DNA of 64,000 bases from Pegoplata infirma (taxonomy: Eukaryota > Arthropoda > Insecta > Diptera > Anthomyiidae): the NCBI GenBank assembly GCA_963921195.1, contig OY992537.1:1922001-1986000 (forward strand). Direction: 5' to 3'. Shown here piece after piece: positions 20,706-32,775 of this stretch; the stretch's first letter is position 1, and each line of letters starts with the position of its first letter. The notes below the pieces were generated by a model. The model was not told the DNA's origin. It did no database searches and was given only the letters and a program-made list of their open reading frames with translations. Made by a program: the position numbers and the translations under genes.

Positions 20706-22795
20706 AACAGTTCATGCGAATAAAGTCGAATAGACCATTTGTAGAATTTTACAGGGGACAATAAAAACGCAGGAAACGGTTAAAAAATAATATTTTTGTC
20801 AACTTTTTGGTATTAGCTTAAAGATTTAAGTCACATCTACCTATATACAAAATTTTAGTAAGGTATTTGAAAGAGAACTTGCCAAAAATTGGACTTAAAT
20901 TTTTGCATAAATGGAAAAAGGGCGAATATCCAAAAAAATGTATTGAAATTTTAATAAAAATGTGATATTTTGCATCAGATTTTGACTACATTTTCATAAG
21001 ACTTGCAAAACTTGACGAACTATGGTTGGTATTTGTTTGTAACACTTTTAGGACTTCAAGGATACACTTTTTAAGGATTACAAGGACATACAAAAAAAAA
21101 TTTTTTTGTTAATTTTTTTTAATATTCCTGCCATTTAAAGCAGTAGTAATTCTTTATGACACTAAATACATTTTTAGGAATTATAATATTAACACTTGAC
21201 TGCATATTACGACGTAACATAAAAGGACATGAAGAAATTTTTGCAAATCTGGTTAATTTGAAATTTTAGTTAATATCAATTTTAAATTCGCAGCTAAATA
21301 ATTTTTATATAATATTTTGTTAAGGATGGATATTCGCCCTTTTTGCTTTCCACACTTTAAAGTCTTATAACTAGAGTTTTTTACGGGAATTCCCGGGACG
21401 GGATTTCCCGGGAATTCCCGTAAATTTTCGATCCCGAAATCCCGGGAAATAGAGCGGGAATTCCCGGGAATTTTAGTTACTTTGAAATTGTTGAATTTTT
21501 GACATCTATTGATTATTTTGTATGTGATTTTTTAGAGATTTTATTAAAATTCTCTATAATTGATGACAGAAACATACGCAGGGACCAGGAGGGCCCAAAA
21601 AGAGAGAGCTTCTAACTAAAAAATTTCATAAAATCTGGGATAATATATAAATCATCGATAGGATATAATTACACAGTGATATAAAATCGAACTTTCCGAA
21701 TCGGAACGGGATGAAACCAAAAGCAGATGAAAGTTTTCATTTTTCATAACAAAGCCCTCAAGGCATTAAAATTCAGCGCTAGATTAAAGCTTTTGTATAC
21801 TAAACATGTCCTACATTAAGTGCCCCTGGTGGTGCACTTATTCGACATGTGGGGATCACAATCTAAACTTAAGCTCGAAATTACGTTAGCTACAACCGCT
21901 ATGAATTTCGCTGCAATCGGTCCCGTACCTACTTACTAAATAGCCAAATTAATAAAAATGTTCACCGCGTATGATTGTTATTTAAAGGCAATTTCAAAAT
22001 TAATCATACGCCTTATACAATTTTCAAGCAATTATTATTATAATTATAATAAAAGTTTACCAACTTCAAATGCGTGTAAACAAAATTTCATCCCATTCCG
22101 ATTTTGGTTGTTGCGCTGTGTTCAGAACATGATACTTTTTTCATAAGCTGAGAAATTTTCTTTCTGAGACCTGCATTAAAAAAATTTGCAGTATGATTAT
22201 TTGTTTCTATAGAAAATACTTATGTCTCTGGACATGATTATTTTTAAATGGACAAATTGATATAAAATCTGTGTAAGGAATGACTCTGAAATTTTAAATT
22301 TTTTTAATAATTTTTTTTAAAGGTACATTATAAATAGTGTAATCGCATTCATAAGGTTTTTATATTTTTATAGTTTTTTAGTTTTTGCTGGAATTCCCGG
22401 GATCCCGGGAAATTTCAAAATGAATCCCGCTTTCCCGGGAAATGAAAAAGTCCGGGAAAAGAAAAACTCTACTTATAACTCAAGAACGGTAAAATTGTTT
22501 GCCAATATAATAAGTGTGGTTTGTTCCTCGTAATCTTCTTTTAACACATTGTTACCGAAAGTAAAATTTTTGTATGTTTTTGTGTTGTATTTAATCAAAA
22601 TTGTGCGCTAGTTCACTCCCAATTTAAACAAAAATATAAAAATATACGAATTATTGCACTTTCAAAGTCATTTTTTTAGCCTTAAAAGTCAAAATTTCTG
22701 CATAGGATTGTAGGACTCTGCTAATAAAATGCATTTATGCAAAAAACCGTGTTTGCGAAAAAGTGGTCTATTCGTCTTTATTCGCATGAACTGTC
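20706..22795. mobile_element. Element with about 30-bp inverted ends and CATTTG duplication
   Basis: Left AACAGTTCATGCGAATAAAG and right (inward) GACAGTTCATGCGAATAAAG, both continuing into CGAATAGACCA. CATTTG flanks both sides (20700-20705, 22796-22801), a 6-bp duplication. The interior mentions GGATATTCGCCC twice and is non-coding. A 1.1 kb hAT-like element is nested; without it the element is about 1 kb. Confidence 0.82.
21372..22471. mobile_element. hAT-like element with GGGAATTCCCGGGA arrays
   Basis: Perfect 8-bp duplication CTTATAAC (21364-21371, 22472-22479). Ends TAGAGTTTTTTACGGG and (inward) TAGAGTTTTTCTTTTCCC. Each end is followed by clusters of the self-complementary word GGGAATTCCCGGGA. 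The middle is A/T-rich with a few short frames and no transposase motif. Confidence 0.92.
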
Positions 22796-23094
22796 CATTT
22801 GTTTAACGTTCAGTTTTTTTAAATGACTATTTTAGTTTTTTGTTTCAAAAATAACAATATAAAAAATAAATACTTTTATTAGCATTCAATTTTTAAAGTC
22901 ATTTATTTTTGTTCTGTAAGTAAAAATAAGTGATTCTTCTTTAATTTTTAATGATTTGTGCACGTTATTTATTTTTTTTATTGTTGATATTTTTTAAAGA
23001 AAAATCATTAGTTTTTTTTTACTTGTATGGGATATTCTTTTGTAGAAAAAAAATTCAAAAAATTATTTATAGAAATATAAAAACATGATTGTAG

Positions 23095-23161
23095 CAAGTG
23101 ACTTTGGCACGTTGGGTAGAGTGACTGGCAAAAGTGTAGTTGATTGCGGGATCGATTCCCC
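23095..23161 (+). other. tRNA-like pol III module inside MITE
   Basis: Box-A-like TGGCACGTTGGGTAGAGTG and box-B-like GGGATCGATTCCCC, separated as in a tRNA. Diverged from 4283-4352, yet both boxes are kept. Confidence 0.65.
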
Positions 23162-24356
23162 AAAATTTTTTTAAAATGTAATTCAATAGAAAAATTTTTA
23201 AAATACCCTACGAAAACATTAATTTTTAATGTTTTTGTAGGTAATTTTTTTTGAATTTTTTAAAAATAACACACTAATCATTAATTTTTAATGTTCTTGT
23301 AGGTTATTTTTTTTACGAATTTGTTGGTAAAAAAAAAATAAAGTGACGTTATTTTTTAATGTTCAATGTTATTTATTTTAGCAAATTTATTAACAGTAAA
23401 AAATAAATGTTGATGTTTGTTTAAAAAAGTTAATAACACTGTGCTACAGTGAAAAAAATACTTCTGATGTGACATGGTATAGGTTGTTGGTTTTGTTGAG
23501 TAGATCACAAAAATGCCCATTAAACTTGCCAGACACCCTCAAATTTTAGAGTTATTGTCAAAAAACGTTTTTTAGGACTTTGTTCACTAAACCTTGTGTA
23601 ATTCAGAAAATTTTCAACCGATTTTAAATTGTTTAACTGTTTTGGATATATGAAGGATAGGGCTTTCCATTTGTGTGAATGGTCTACACATATAATAAAG
23701 ATAGCTATTGATTTTTTCTATAATATCTAATTTTTTGGTTATTTTTTTGAAAAATTTTCGAGTTTATCGATTTTTTTCTGCTATAGTTCGTTTAACAACC
23801 TTTATATTAATGAACGTAGTTTTAAAGAAAATTTAATTCTGAATTCGATGAGCTTTATTCTAAAAAAATCAGATAAGAATTGACAGAGTTGTGATAATTT
23901 TTCTAAAAAAGAAAGTTAAGATTTTGCAGGAAATCGCCGTTCAGATAACCCAGGCAAAAAAGATAAATTTATCATAAGAGGTCATGTTCAATATTTTTAA
24001 AGGTTTTTGGAGCGCTGAATCCGAATCTGGCCTTTAAATTGCTCCATCGCTTCAGGTTTTAGAGATATTTAACATAAATTGGTATATCAAAAACTTAATA
24101 AGATAGCATGATTTCAAGGTTAAATTCGAATTCAGAGGGCCAAAAACCTTAAAAATAATGATTTTTAAGGTTTTTGGCCTCAGTATGTTCGTTTATTTTT
24201 TTATTATTTTTGCCTGGGTTGTTTGAACGGCGATTTCGTGTAAAATCTAAATTTTCTTTTTAAGAAAAATTATCACAACTCTGTCAATTGTTATTCGATC
24301 TTTCCGGCTTAAAGCTCATCGTATTCACAATTAAATTTTCTTTAAGAATACGTTTA

Positions 24357-26160
24357 CACTCAAAAAAATAACTTAGTCAAAATATTAGTAAAAGGTGTTG
24401 TAATCTACTTCAACCAAACTTTAGCAAAAAAAATTGTAAAAATTTAACTTTTACAGTTTTTTGGCAATTTACTATTGGTAAAATACAAAAATTTTTTGGT
24501 ATTTTTACTATATTTTCTTGCTAGTTTTTTTTTTATTTTACTATAATTTTAGCAAAAATATTAGTATTTTCCTTAAAGAAATGGTAATACTTTTTTTTTT
24601 TCTTAGTTTAAAAAAAAAAAATTGTTTCAAGTGTTCTAGTGTGAACACTGTTGCCAAGTTGGAGGTTTTCCCGCTAAATCTAGCGCTTTTTGATTGGATT
24701 TAGCGGGCGAAAATTGGTTTTAGCGGGAACGGTGCTTTAGCGGGAAAATCTAGCGCTTTTTATTTGGATTTAGTTGGACAAATTTAGAGGTTTTTTTTCC
24801 AATTTTTCAATCGAAAACGCCAAGTTTGTCTAATTTTAGCGCTTTTTTTGTAATTTAGCGGGAGAATTTTGTATTTTCCCGATAAAATTTTTTCGACCGT
24901 CTCTTGCGCGTTTTTAATGAAAAGTAAATTTTCGTAGAAAAAATAATTTGGAGGTTTTTTTTTAAATTTTTCTTTTTTGTCAATCAAAAATACCAAGTTT
25001 TTCGGTTTTTAGCGCTTTTTTTGTAATTTAGCGGGAAAATTTTAAATTTTCCCCGCTAAATTAATTTTTGGCGGTTTCTAGCGCTTTTTTCTTGAAATTT
25101 AGAGGTTTTTGGTTAAAAATAGTTGGCAACAGTGAGTGTGAAAAAAAATTATTGCAGATTGATGATGCTGCCAACACCATTGCAAAGTAGCCATCCATCA
25201 ACTGCATGTGCGCTCAAAAATAGGCTACACAATTTTTAGTATTTTTTACCATATTTTTTGCTAATTTTACCATATATTTTGCTAATTTTATATGAAAATT
25301 TTTTAAAATTTGCCACCTAAATTGTTAAAAAAAGTTGATAATTTTGAAAAATAATTTTTTTAAAATTTTAACACATAGTTAGATATCTAATCTTCAATAT
25401 CCAAAAGTTTTTTTTTATTTTTTATTTAAATACATGTGAAAAAAATTAAAAATTCGAAAAAAAAATTGTTAATTTTTTTACAAAATTTACCTGAAAATGT
25501 AAGAAATTTCTTGTGTAGACTACTACGCAAATCTCATTTGTTCTACTTAAGCTAAAAAAATGACGCAAAAAAAATAAAAAAAGTGAAGTGTTGTTCTTTA
25601 AATTTTTTGTTTAAAGTGTTTAAGTGAAAAAAAAAAAATCATTTTGGATTTTGATGTTGTTGGAAGTCCAGTTACTGCAACTACAGCTGCTGAGAAGAAG
25701 GCAAAAGAAGATGCCGCCACCATCAAGCCGAAGAAAGCATCCAACAACTAAAGTAATAGTTGATGCTGCAATTACTACATTTAAAGAATGTGGTGCTCAA
25801 AAACAGGCAAAAATTTTTTTAGTATATTCACCAAATTTTAAATCAACTACTAATCAGAGAAAAAAAAATTACTAAATAAAACAGTTTTTTTTACCAAATT
25901 ACAAATTTTTTTATCTATTTCAATTTTACCATTTTTTTTTTGGTAATTTTAGCATATTTTTTGATAATTTTACAAGGTTGATCTTTTACAAAAATAAAAT
26001 GGTATTCTTGTAATTTTACCATTTTTTTCCTAATTTTTTGATTAGCAAAATGGTTTTGCTAATATTACCAAAATTTTTGCAACGTCCAAAACTACAGTTT
26101 TTTTTTTGCTAATTTTAACCATTTTTTTTGCTAGTTTTACAATATTTTTTTTTTTGAGTG
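24357..26160. mobile_element. CACTCAAAA-ended MITE with TTAGCAAAA words
   Basis: Ends CACTCAAAAAAATAAC and (inward) CACTCAAAAAAAAAAAT, flanked by TA on both sides. The interior is built from TTAGCAAAA / TTTTGCTAATTTTACC words. It sits in the right arm of 23437-27229; the opposite arm near 23815 is uninterrupted. It contains the hAT-like 24646-25134. A short open frame at 25624-25875 looks like low-complexity drift. Confidence 0.8.
24646..25134. mobile_element. hAT-like MITE with TTTAGCGGGAAAA words
   Basis: Perfect 8-bp duplication AGTGTGAA (24638-24645, 25135-25142). Ends CACTGTTGCCAAGTTGG and (inward) CACTGTTGCCAACTAT. The interior is a run of TAGCGCTTTTT, TTTAGCGGGAAAAT and CCCGCTAAAT words on both sides of the centre. 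It is the innermost layer of a four-level nest. Confidence 0.93.
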
Positions 26161-26445
26161 TATAAATAAAAATATTGTTGAACGAACTATAGCAGAAAAA
26201 AATCGATAAACTCAAAAAATTTTCAAAAAATAACAAAAACATTAGATATTGTTGAAAAAATCAATACATACCTTTCTTATATATATACAACAAATTAACA
26301 CACATAAAAAGCCCTATTCTTCTTCTATCCAAAACAGTTAAAAAATTAAAAATCGGTTGAAAACTTTTTAAGTTACACGTGGTTTAGTGAGAAAAGTTCC
26401 AAAAAAACGTTTTTTGACAACAACTTTAAAATTTGAGGGTGTCTG

Positions 26446-27125
26446 CACCGAAAAAATTCCCCAGTTAGATAGTTACAAAAAAAGCCAGTTGATTTGAAAT
26501 AATTTTAAAATAACTGGTATTGTTTAAAACAACTGGTAATTCAGTTAATTATAGCAACATATCAGCTACCCTGTAAATAATATTTCATCAAACTGTTAAC
26601 AAATTTTAAAAACAAACTTCAATTTAATTACAAAAATTTAACAAAAAATATTATTCTGGTTTTAATTCATGGTAAGTTTTTTTTTTATTTTGATCTTTAA
26701 AACATAATAACAGATAATATTTTTTTCAGCTAACAAATTTGAAAATCTGTGATTTCGGAGCCTATAAAGGAATTTATGATGTGAAGGAGTTGGGTGATAT
26801 GCGCTGACACATTTATCTAAAATAAAATGTGAATATTAAGCATATATATATAAAGATTTTTTATTCAATGCAGTAAATAAGTGAAAAATTTTGTGATCCT
26901 ATTGACAGTTTTAATTTTTCAAACAGTTATTTTCAACTATTTCCAAGAATTTTAGAAAATTAACTAATAGTTTGTTACCAATAACTGGGAATTCAGTTGA
27001 ATTCAAAGTTTTATAAAAAATTAGTTATTGTCAACCGAATAAATCAACTGGGGCTTAGTTAGGTGTATTTCAACTGGGACTTAGTTGAATATTTAGTAGC
27101 CAGTAACTGGGAAATTTTTTGGGTG
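26446..27125. mobile_element. CACC-AAAAAATT-ended MITE with AACTGG / CAGTTG words
   Basis: Ends CACCGAAAAAATTCCCCAG and (inward) CACCCAAAAAATTTCCCAG. TG flanks both sides, and the uninterrupted opposite arm (near 23533-23545) has a single TG, so the duplication is TG rather than TA. The interior repeats AACTGGGAATTCAGTTGAA-like words. Confidence 0.85.
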
Positions 27126-27316
27126 TGGCAAGTTTAGTGGGCATTTTTGTGATCTTTTCGACGAGACCTACAACCTTAACAACCTCATTTCAAAAGTATA
27201 TTCGATTTTGTGTTTTTTGTAGCACAGTGTAATTACTGGGATGGTTTTCAATCGTTTTATCACTTATTTTAAATGTGTTTTTCATTTGTTTTTGCCTACA
27301 AAATATTATAAGTGTA

Positions 27317-27660
27317 TATATTCTTTATCCTCAATCAATTTTAAGTCAATCTAGCGATGTCCGTCCGTCCGTCTGTCTGTAGAAAACACGCTAACTTTCG
27401 AGAGGCAATTGTTAGGCACTTGAAGTTTGGCATATATGTTTGCCATTTACCTAGGTAGATTGGTATTGCATTTCAGCACAATCGGCTGAGTGGTTCAAAA
27501 ATAATAAGCAAAAGAGTGAATTTCGATACATTTTAAGACTCTAAAGCTTGCCGTATATATTGATTGGTATTTAATTTCATTAAAATTGGTCCAGTAGTTC
27601 AAAAGTTATGAGCTAATCCGTGAATTTCTGATTCGGTTCACCTTAATTCACGATGAAAAC
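27317..27660 (-). mobile_element. Partial fly interspersed repeat (GTCCGTCCGTCC segment)
   Basis: In reverse orientation this matches the tail of 45802-47333: a GACAGACGGACGG run, CATCGCTAGA, and a phrase resembling TTTGAACCACTCAGCCGATT..GAAATGCAATACCAA. The termini are missing. Confidence 0.6.
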
Positions 27661-27978
27661 CGTTTATCCAATGTAGATTTATAAAAGTGATATTTTAGTG
27701 ACCTAAATGAAAACAATTTTCTTTCAAAATCATTTTAGTCGGCAAAAACGACTTAAATGTTCACTGCACACATTAACAAATTTAAAGGGGTTTTAAGCCT
27801 TTAAAATTTTAGAAAACAACTAAATTATAAAAAATATTGAAACTCAAATCAGTTTAGTTTCCAAGACACAACTTAAAAAAATCAAATATTTTTAAGCATA
27901 AATAGAGTAGTGTTATCTCGAGCCATTTATGCCGAAAAAAATATTTTTAATTCGTTTTGAAAATTCTTAAATATTATT

Positions 27979-28124
27979 GGCCGTATTCATTTAAACTCGT
28001 ATACACCAAGTCTACCGTATAAACTTACCAAACATATTTTTTATAAATGGAGTTTGACATAAATTGTATAATTTTATCAGACTTACATATTATACGAGGT
28101 GTTTATACGGTTCGATGAATACCA
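27979..28124. mobile_element. Small MITE, GTATTCATTTAAAC ends
   Basis: GGCCGTATTCATTTAAACTC faces CGGTTCGATGAATACC, with TATACGAGGTGTTTATACGG near the right end. Related to 53185-53670. Confidence 0.6.
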
Positions 28125-28130
28125 TTATTC

Positions 28131-29180
28131 TTTTAAAATTTGTCAAAAAACTTACTATGGAGAAAAAGTTAGGTTAATGGATAATACCTTTTATAAATGT
28201 TCCTTGCGTTAGACAAACTTTAAAAACATTAGTAAGCCACAAAAATATTTTTACACTAAAAAAAAATTTACACTCGAAAAATATCTCTTAAAAAGGGTAT
28301 TGTGAAGGGTATTCATGGATTCGGCCAAGTCGAGTTTAACTTTGCTACTTGTTGTGATTGCAATTAAATAATTTTTTTTTTCTTTATTCAACGTAAATTT
28401 GAACAAAAACGTTTTTCCTTCTGTGTATTCATAACTTTAACTTAGTTTAGGTTTATTTGATTTTTACTTTTACAGCCCTTATTTACTTTAACAGCCCTTA
28501 TATCATCTGTGTAAAATGTTTATTAAAATTAAATGAGTTGATAGATGCTAAAGTATTATTTTCAAAATAATTGCGTTGTAAAATGAAAATTTTTATTTTC
28601 ATTTGATATACAAACATTTAACACTACGAGCGGTATATATGATTGATCGATCATCATCATCGTACATATTTAATAATTTTTAACTTTTAAAACTTACAAC
28701 GTATGTATGTGTGTGTAAATACATGTGTATTTGTTTAAACACGTATGGATGGTATGTTAATTGTATTTATTTTTATTTAATCCATTGATATTTGTTACAC
28801 TTTCTTTCTATCTTCTTTAATACATTTTTATCTTCATAAATAAATTTTTTTATTTTAATTTCATTTTGATTATAACATTTTCGTATTATTTATTTATAAG
28901 CGATTGCCAATATCTATCGTCCGTTTAATACCAATGCTTGTAAACGATTAATGTTAAATAAATCATCGCTTTTGTTTATATAAACACACAGTAGCCGCAG
29001 CAGCAACAGAAATAACAAACAGCAACAGTCAATTGTTAAGCACATACAACATACAACTAACTAACAGCCAAACAACAACCAAACAACCTACTCTACTCTA
29101 TCTACCTACCAACAACTTAATAATCGTCCAAGCAGAGTTGGATTACAAGCATTAGATTTGTATTATGTTTCACCTGTTGA
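28131..29180. other. Mostly unique-looking A/T-rich stretch; CAGCAACA-rich part at 28985-29110
   Basis: After a fragment of the TATTCATAA MITE (about 28425-28500) I see no repeat termini up to about 29180. A CAGCAGCAACAG / AACAACCAAACAACC-rich part lies at 28985-29110. Such CA-rich and CAG-rich tracts are common in fly introns and untranslated leaders. No frame is convincing. Confidence 0.4.
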
Positions 29181-29656
29181 TAGGAACAATTTTTTACGGG
29201 TCGATTTTTTTTTGTCAAAAATCGTATAGCAAAAACATAATCTACAAGAAATTCTAAGAATATTTCCCAAAGAAACCATGTTTCTTAAATCAAACCCTAT
29301 ACCGCGCCTAACGACATAAAGATTTGTCCGTCCGTCCTTTTTTCATAAGCAAAACATAGAACTTGTCTCTTTTTTGGTGTTTGTGTTAATTTTTGGACTT
29401 TGGTGTGCTCTAAGCATATATTAAAATTTTATTGGCAACATTTTTGTAGAATATTTCATCCCCACCCTCCCCCTCTTTCGGGGTGTTTTTTGCGATTTGT
29501 TAGAATAGAGCCAAAAAATACCGTTATGAGAGGCAGTTAGAGGGTTAATATGTTTCACAAAAATATTTGCCATAATATTTTCTACAAAGTTGTTGAACAT
29601 ACCCTACACCTCAGATGTAAAGAAATCATAGTTTTATATACCGATATTGCAAGAAC

Positions 29657-29695
29657 ATATCCAGCGGCAATGTTTTACTAATTGCCGCTGGATAT
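29657..29695. other. Perfect 15-bp hairpin
   Basis: ATATCCAGCGGCAAT and ATTGCCGCTGGATAT are separated by a 9-base loop. It is GC-rich relative to its surroundings. Function unknown. Confidence 0.8.
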
Positions 29696-29885
29696 AATTC
29701 GAACAATTTTTGGGACTATGACCGGAAAGTATATTAGACATATTCCCTGAAATGAAGAAACAAATAATTAGATTGGTTTGTAATGAAAACGCCACAGACG
29801 AAAAATTATAATAAGAAATTTTAACAATAAATCGCTGCTTTTATCGTTAATCCATGATAATTTTACTCCATTATTTATTTTATAT

Positions 29886-29966
29886 TGGGCTGCAGTATAT
29901 TAACATGTAGCGTGATATTCTAAAAGTAAGTGCAGGGGTTGTGGGTTCGATTCCCTCCAAAGCCTT
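29886..29966 (+). other. tRNA-like module with strong box B
   Basis: TAGCGTGATATTC (box-A-like) followed by TGTGGGTTCGATTCCCTCC (a canonical box B). The acceptor and anticodon stems do not fold cleanly, so this is a tRNA-derived repeat, not a tRNA gene. An A run follows about 100 bp downstream. On the minus strand it gives the peptide WRESNPQPLHLL, an artefact of such modules. Confidence 0.6.
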
Positions 29967-32162
29967 TGTATGTTAACTGCAAAAGGAAGCGGGTGCAGTG
30001 GATTTTTCTTAGTAAATAATAGTATGTAATTGAGGATCATAATGATATTTCGTAAAAAAAAAAAAAAAACACATAGAAACATTTATGTGATGAAATTGGA
30101 GAGTTGCATATCGGCGAGGAAAAAAGCTGTGTTCGATAAAAATTTTTGATAACTGAATATTTTTTTACATCAGTATTTGATTTATTTTGAATAATTTTTT
30201 TTTTTTTTAATTTTTGTAAAAAAAAAAAAAATTCGAGTGTACATTTTTTGAGTGCATTTGTTTTTTTTTAGTGTAATTTTTTTTTGGGATTTTTGAGTGA
30301 CAAAAAGTTTCTAAAATATTATTTTTTTTTGCTTACCATTCTTTTTCAAAGCGTGTTTACCGTTTTTTTCAACACGGGAGTTCGGGTTAAAACCCATCTG
30401 AAATTCCCCATTTCGCTAATAACTTATGAACCACTGCACAGAGGGCCAGACAGATCGATTTCCGGCCAAAAGTCCTTATTTGTAAATTCACCAAAAAATG
30501 TTTACCAGTTTGTTGGGCATATATAGAAGCAGGTTTTCTGAACTTATCTTTATGATCCCATTACACCCTTTCCTTTGACAGGTCTTCAAAGTTAAAAAAG
30601 TTGGTAAAAAATTTTTAAAAGTTGAGGTACTTTTTTAATTTTTTTTCCAAACTTCTATTGCTAATGTTTAACTTTTTATTTGAGTGGATCAACCTTATAT
30701 ATAAGCCTTTGTAACGAAAATAACATGGACAAATATAACTCATCTGCCTGGCAGCAATTCGCGTTTTTTGTGAAAAAAGTTATAATTTTTTAGCTATTTA
30801 CCTCGCGCCGAAAAATTCCTCAGCGATCCTCAGTTCGATACAATCGGTCTATATTTTTTTTGATATAGAATGGAGCCATATCTTTCGAAAAAAGTTGCCC
30901 AAACTTGCTCGAAATGATAAATGGCGAAATTACAGCTATATATGCAGTGGTTCGAGATTTGTTTTTAAAAAAAGAATTTAACCCAAAATAATGTTTTACG
31001 GCTTAAATAGTTATTTTCAACGTCAGAGAGTGCCTTAAGTGTAGGAAAAAAAATCTACATTTCTAGTTTTTTTGTAGAATTATGGGAAATATCACTTACA
31101 CCATTTCCAATTAAAATCAAAGATTTTTTATTGAATTTCCAAAATAAAGAAAAAAAAAGTGAATAATTTGTAGTCACAATTTCCAAAAGCTATTTTGAAA
31201 CTAAGTAAGTCATTTACACCATTTCCATATTTATATCAAAAATAAAAAAAAATATATTTAAAAATTATGTGCGTAGATTTAACTTCAGACACTCTTAATA
31301 CTCTTAAAATTAATTTTTAGTTAGATCAGACAAAAATCTAAAGCCGCCATATTGTTTCCGCCATATTGAATTTTATAAGTTTGATTTTAAGATAACAGAC
31401 CCGGAAATTTAATAGGCCACACTTTCGCTAGCTTCCAACAAAGAAAAGGAATATAACTGTTTTTTAATTACTTCCCAGCAAAAAATAAACGAAGTGGTTC
31501 AAAAAGAATTATTGGTTTCACTACATACAAAGTAGCGATAGGTGCCGAACTTCATATTCCGTAGGAAGTACTTTTAAAATCACTTCCAAAAATGCTACAA
31601 AATAACAATAAAAACATCTTTCACCAGTTCTTTACTTAATGATTTTGAAGTACCTTTTTCATATGTTCTTAGGAATCAAATCACCACAACATATGAACTT
31701 CTTTTTCAACTGAAACAATTAGAATGAGGGTGATACACGAAGTATGCAATTTTTTCTACGTCCAGCTTCAAATAGATTTAGGTTATCCAAAAATGTGACA
31801 AAATTTGGTAATGGCATTTCATTTCTCTTTATTTAGAGCTTAAAAAATCGAAAAGACGAAAATCGATTATTGATAAATTTTTCAAATTTCATATCTTATA
31901 TCAAAAAAAGTTGGTCCTTAATTCAATAAATACATTTACGAACTAAAGCGGATGTTGCTGCATCACATTATTAAAGATTTTTTAAGCTTTTTAGAAAATT
32001 GAGGCATAGGCTTGTGGTCAAAACAAACTTGTGAATCAATTCGCCGTGAATTTTTATAGTTTTGTGATCTCTATCATTACTCCTTTTTTAATTCGAAGTA
32101 TATACAATAGATTACACCGCTCTACAAATCTGAGGTTTGTCACTGCGTTTTGGATGAAACCA

Positions 32163-32775
32163 AAAAAAGTTGATAGGGTTTGGTGCCCCGATTTCAAAAC
32201 GGTCACTCAAATTTTTCTATCACGTCACAATTTTGAGAAAATCGCTGTTAAAGTGTCAAAAAATGCCAATTTTGACCATTTTTGAACGCCTATAAAATAA
32301 GATCCTGACATGCAAATGACGTGGTATTAAGCTCATTCGAAAGTGTGTAATTTCTTCTTTCAGACAAGATCAAATCTTCTTTGAATTTAATTTTCTAAAA
32401 TGGTAAAAAAATCATTAGCCACAAGTGCTTTAAATCTAAAATTTACGTATAAATTTGTATGGAAATTTGTTTAAAAACACTGTGCAAATAAACTAAATAT
32501 TGAAAAAATGGAAGGTTTTTTGCTAATGATTTTTTTAGTATTTTAGAAAATTAAATTTTTAGAACATTTTATCTTATCTTTAAGAGAAAATTACAGGCTT
32601 TAGACTGAGCTTGATACCAAGTCATTTGCATGTCAGGATCTTATTGTATAAGCTTTTGAAAATGGTAAAAAATTCCCTTTTTCGGCACTTTAACCGCGAA
32701 TTACTCAAAATCCTGACGTGATAGACAAATTTGGGATCCGGATTTGGAATCAGCGCAACAGACACTATCCAAATC
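32163..32775. repeat. Inner palindrome of the composite foldback
   Basis: ATAAGATCCTGACATGCAAATGAC near 32298 faces GTCATTTGCATGTCAGGATC near 32622. The arms also share TTTTCTATCACGTCA / TGACGTGATAGACAAA and CATTAGCCA / TGCTAATGA, around a centre near 32460. Confidence 0.75.

Larger units (their letters stand above)
23437..27229. mobile_element. CACTGTGCTACA-ended foldback element, TAA duplication
   Basis: Ends CACTGTGCTACA on both sides, flanked by TAA (23434-23436, 27230-27232). Comparison with the uninterrupted AATAATTACT site in the 3913-4589 copy shows that TAA was duplicated. Long arms (for example GATCACAAAAATGCCCA and CCGTTCAGATAACCCAGGCA) mirror each other around about 24160. A CAC-type terminus with a 3-bp duplication fits CACTA/EnSpm best, with Harbinger as an alternative. 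No transposase. Two MITEs are inserted in the right arm. Confidence 0.85.
22861..27314 (-). mobile_element. Inverted copy of the tRNA-module MITE, split by nested insertions
   Basis: Reverse-oriented relative of 3913-4589. It is recognised by AAAGTCATTTATTTTTGTTCTG near its start, the tRNA-like module at 23095-23161, AACAGTAAAAAATAAATGTTG before the break, and ATTACTGGGATGGTTTTCAA after it. It ends GTG followed by TA (27315-27316). It is the outermost layer of the nest. Confidence 0.78.

Noticed and set aside
25624..25875. Lysine/glutamine-rich frame with ATTKV-like text
   Set aside because: Sits inside a CACTCAAAA-ended MITE, low complexity, no start context and no domain.
29900..30082. Minus-strand frame with RLWRESNPQPLHLL
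   Set aside because: The peptide is the antisense translation of a tRNA-type box B (GGGTTCGATTCCC); such peptides are familiar annotation artefacts.
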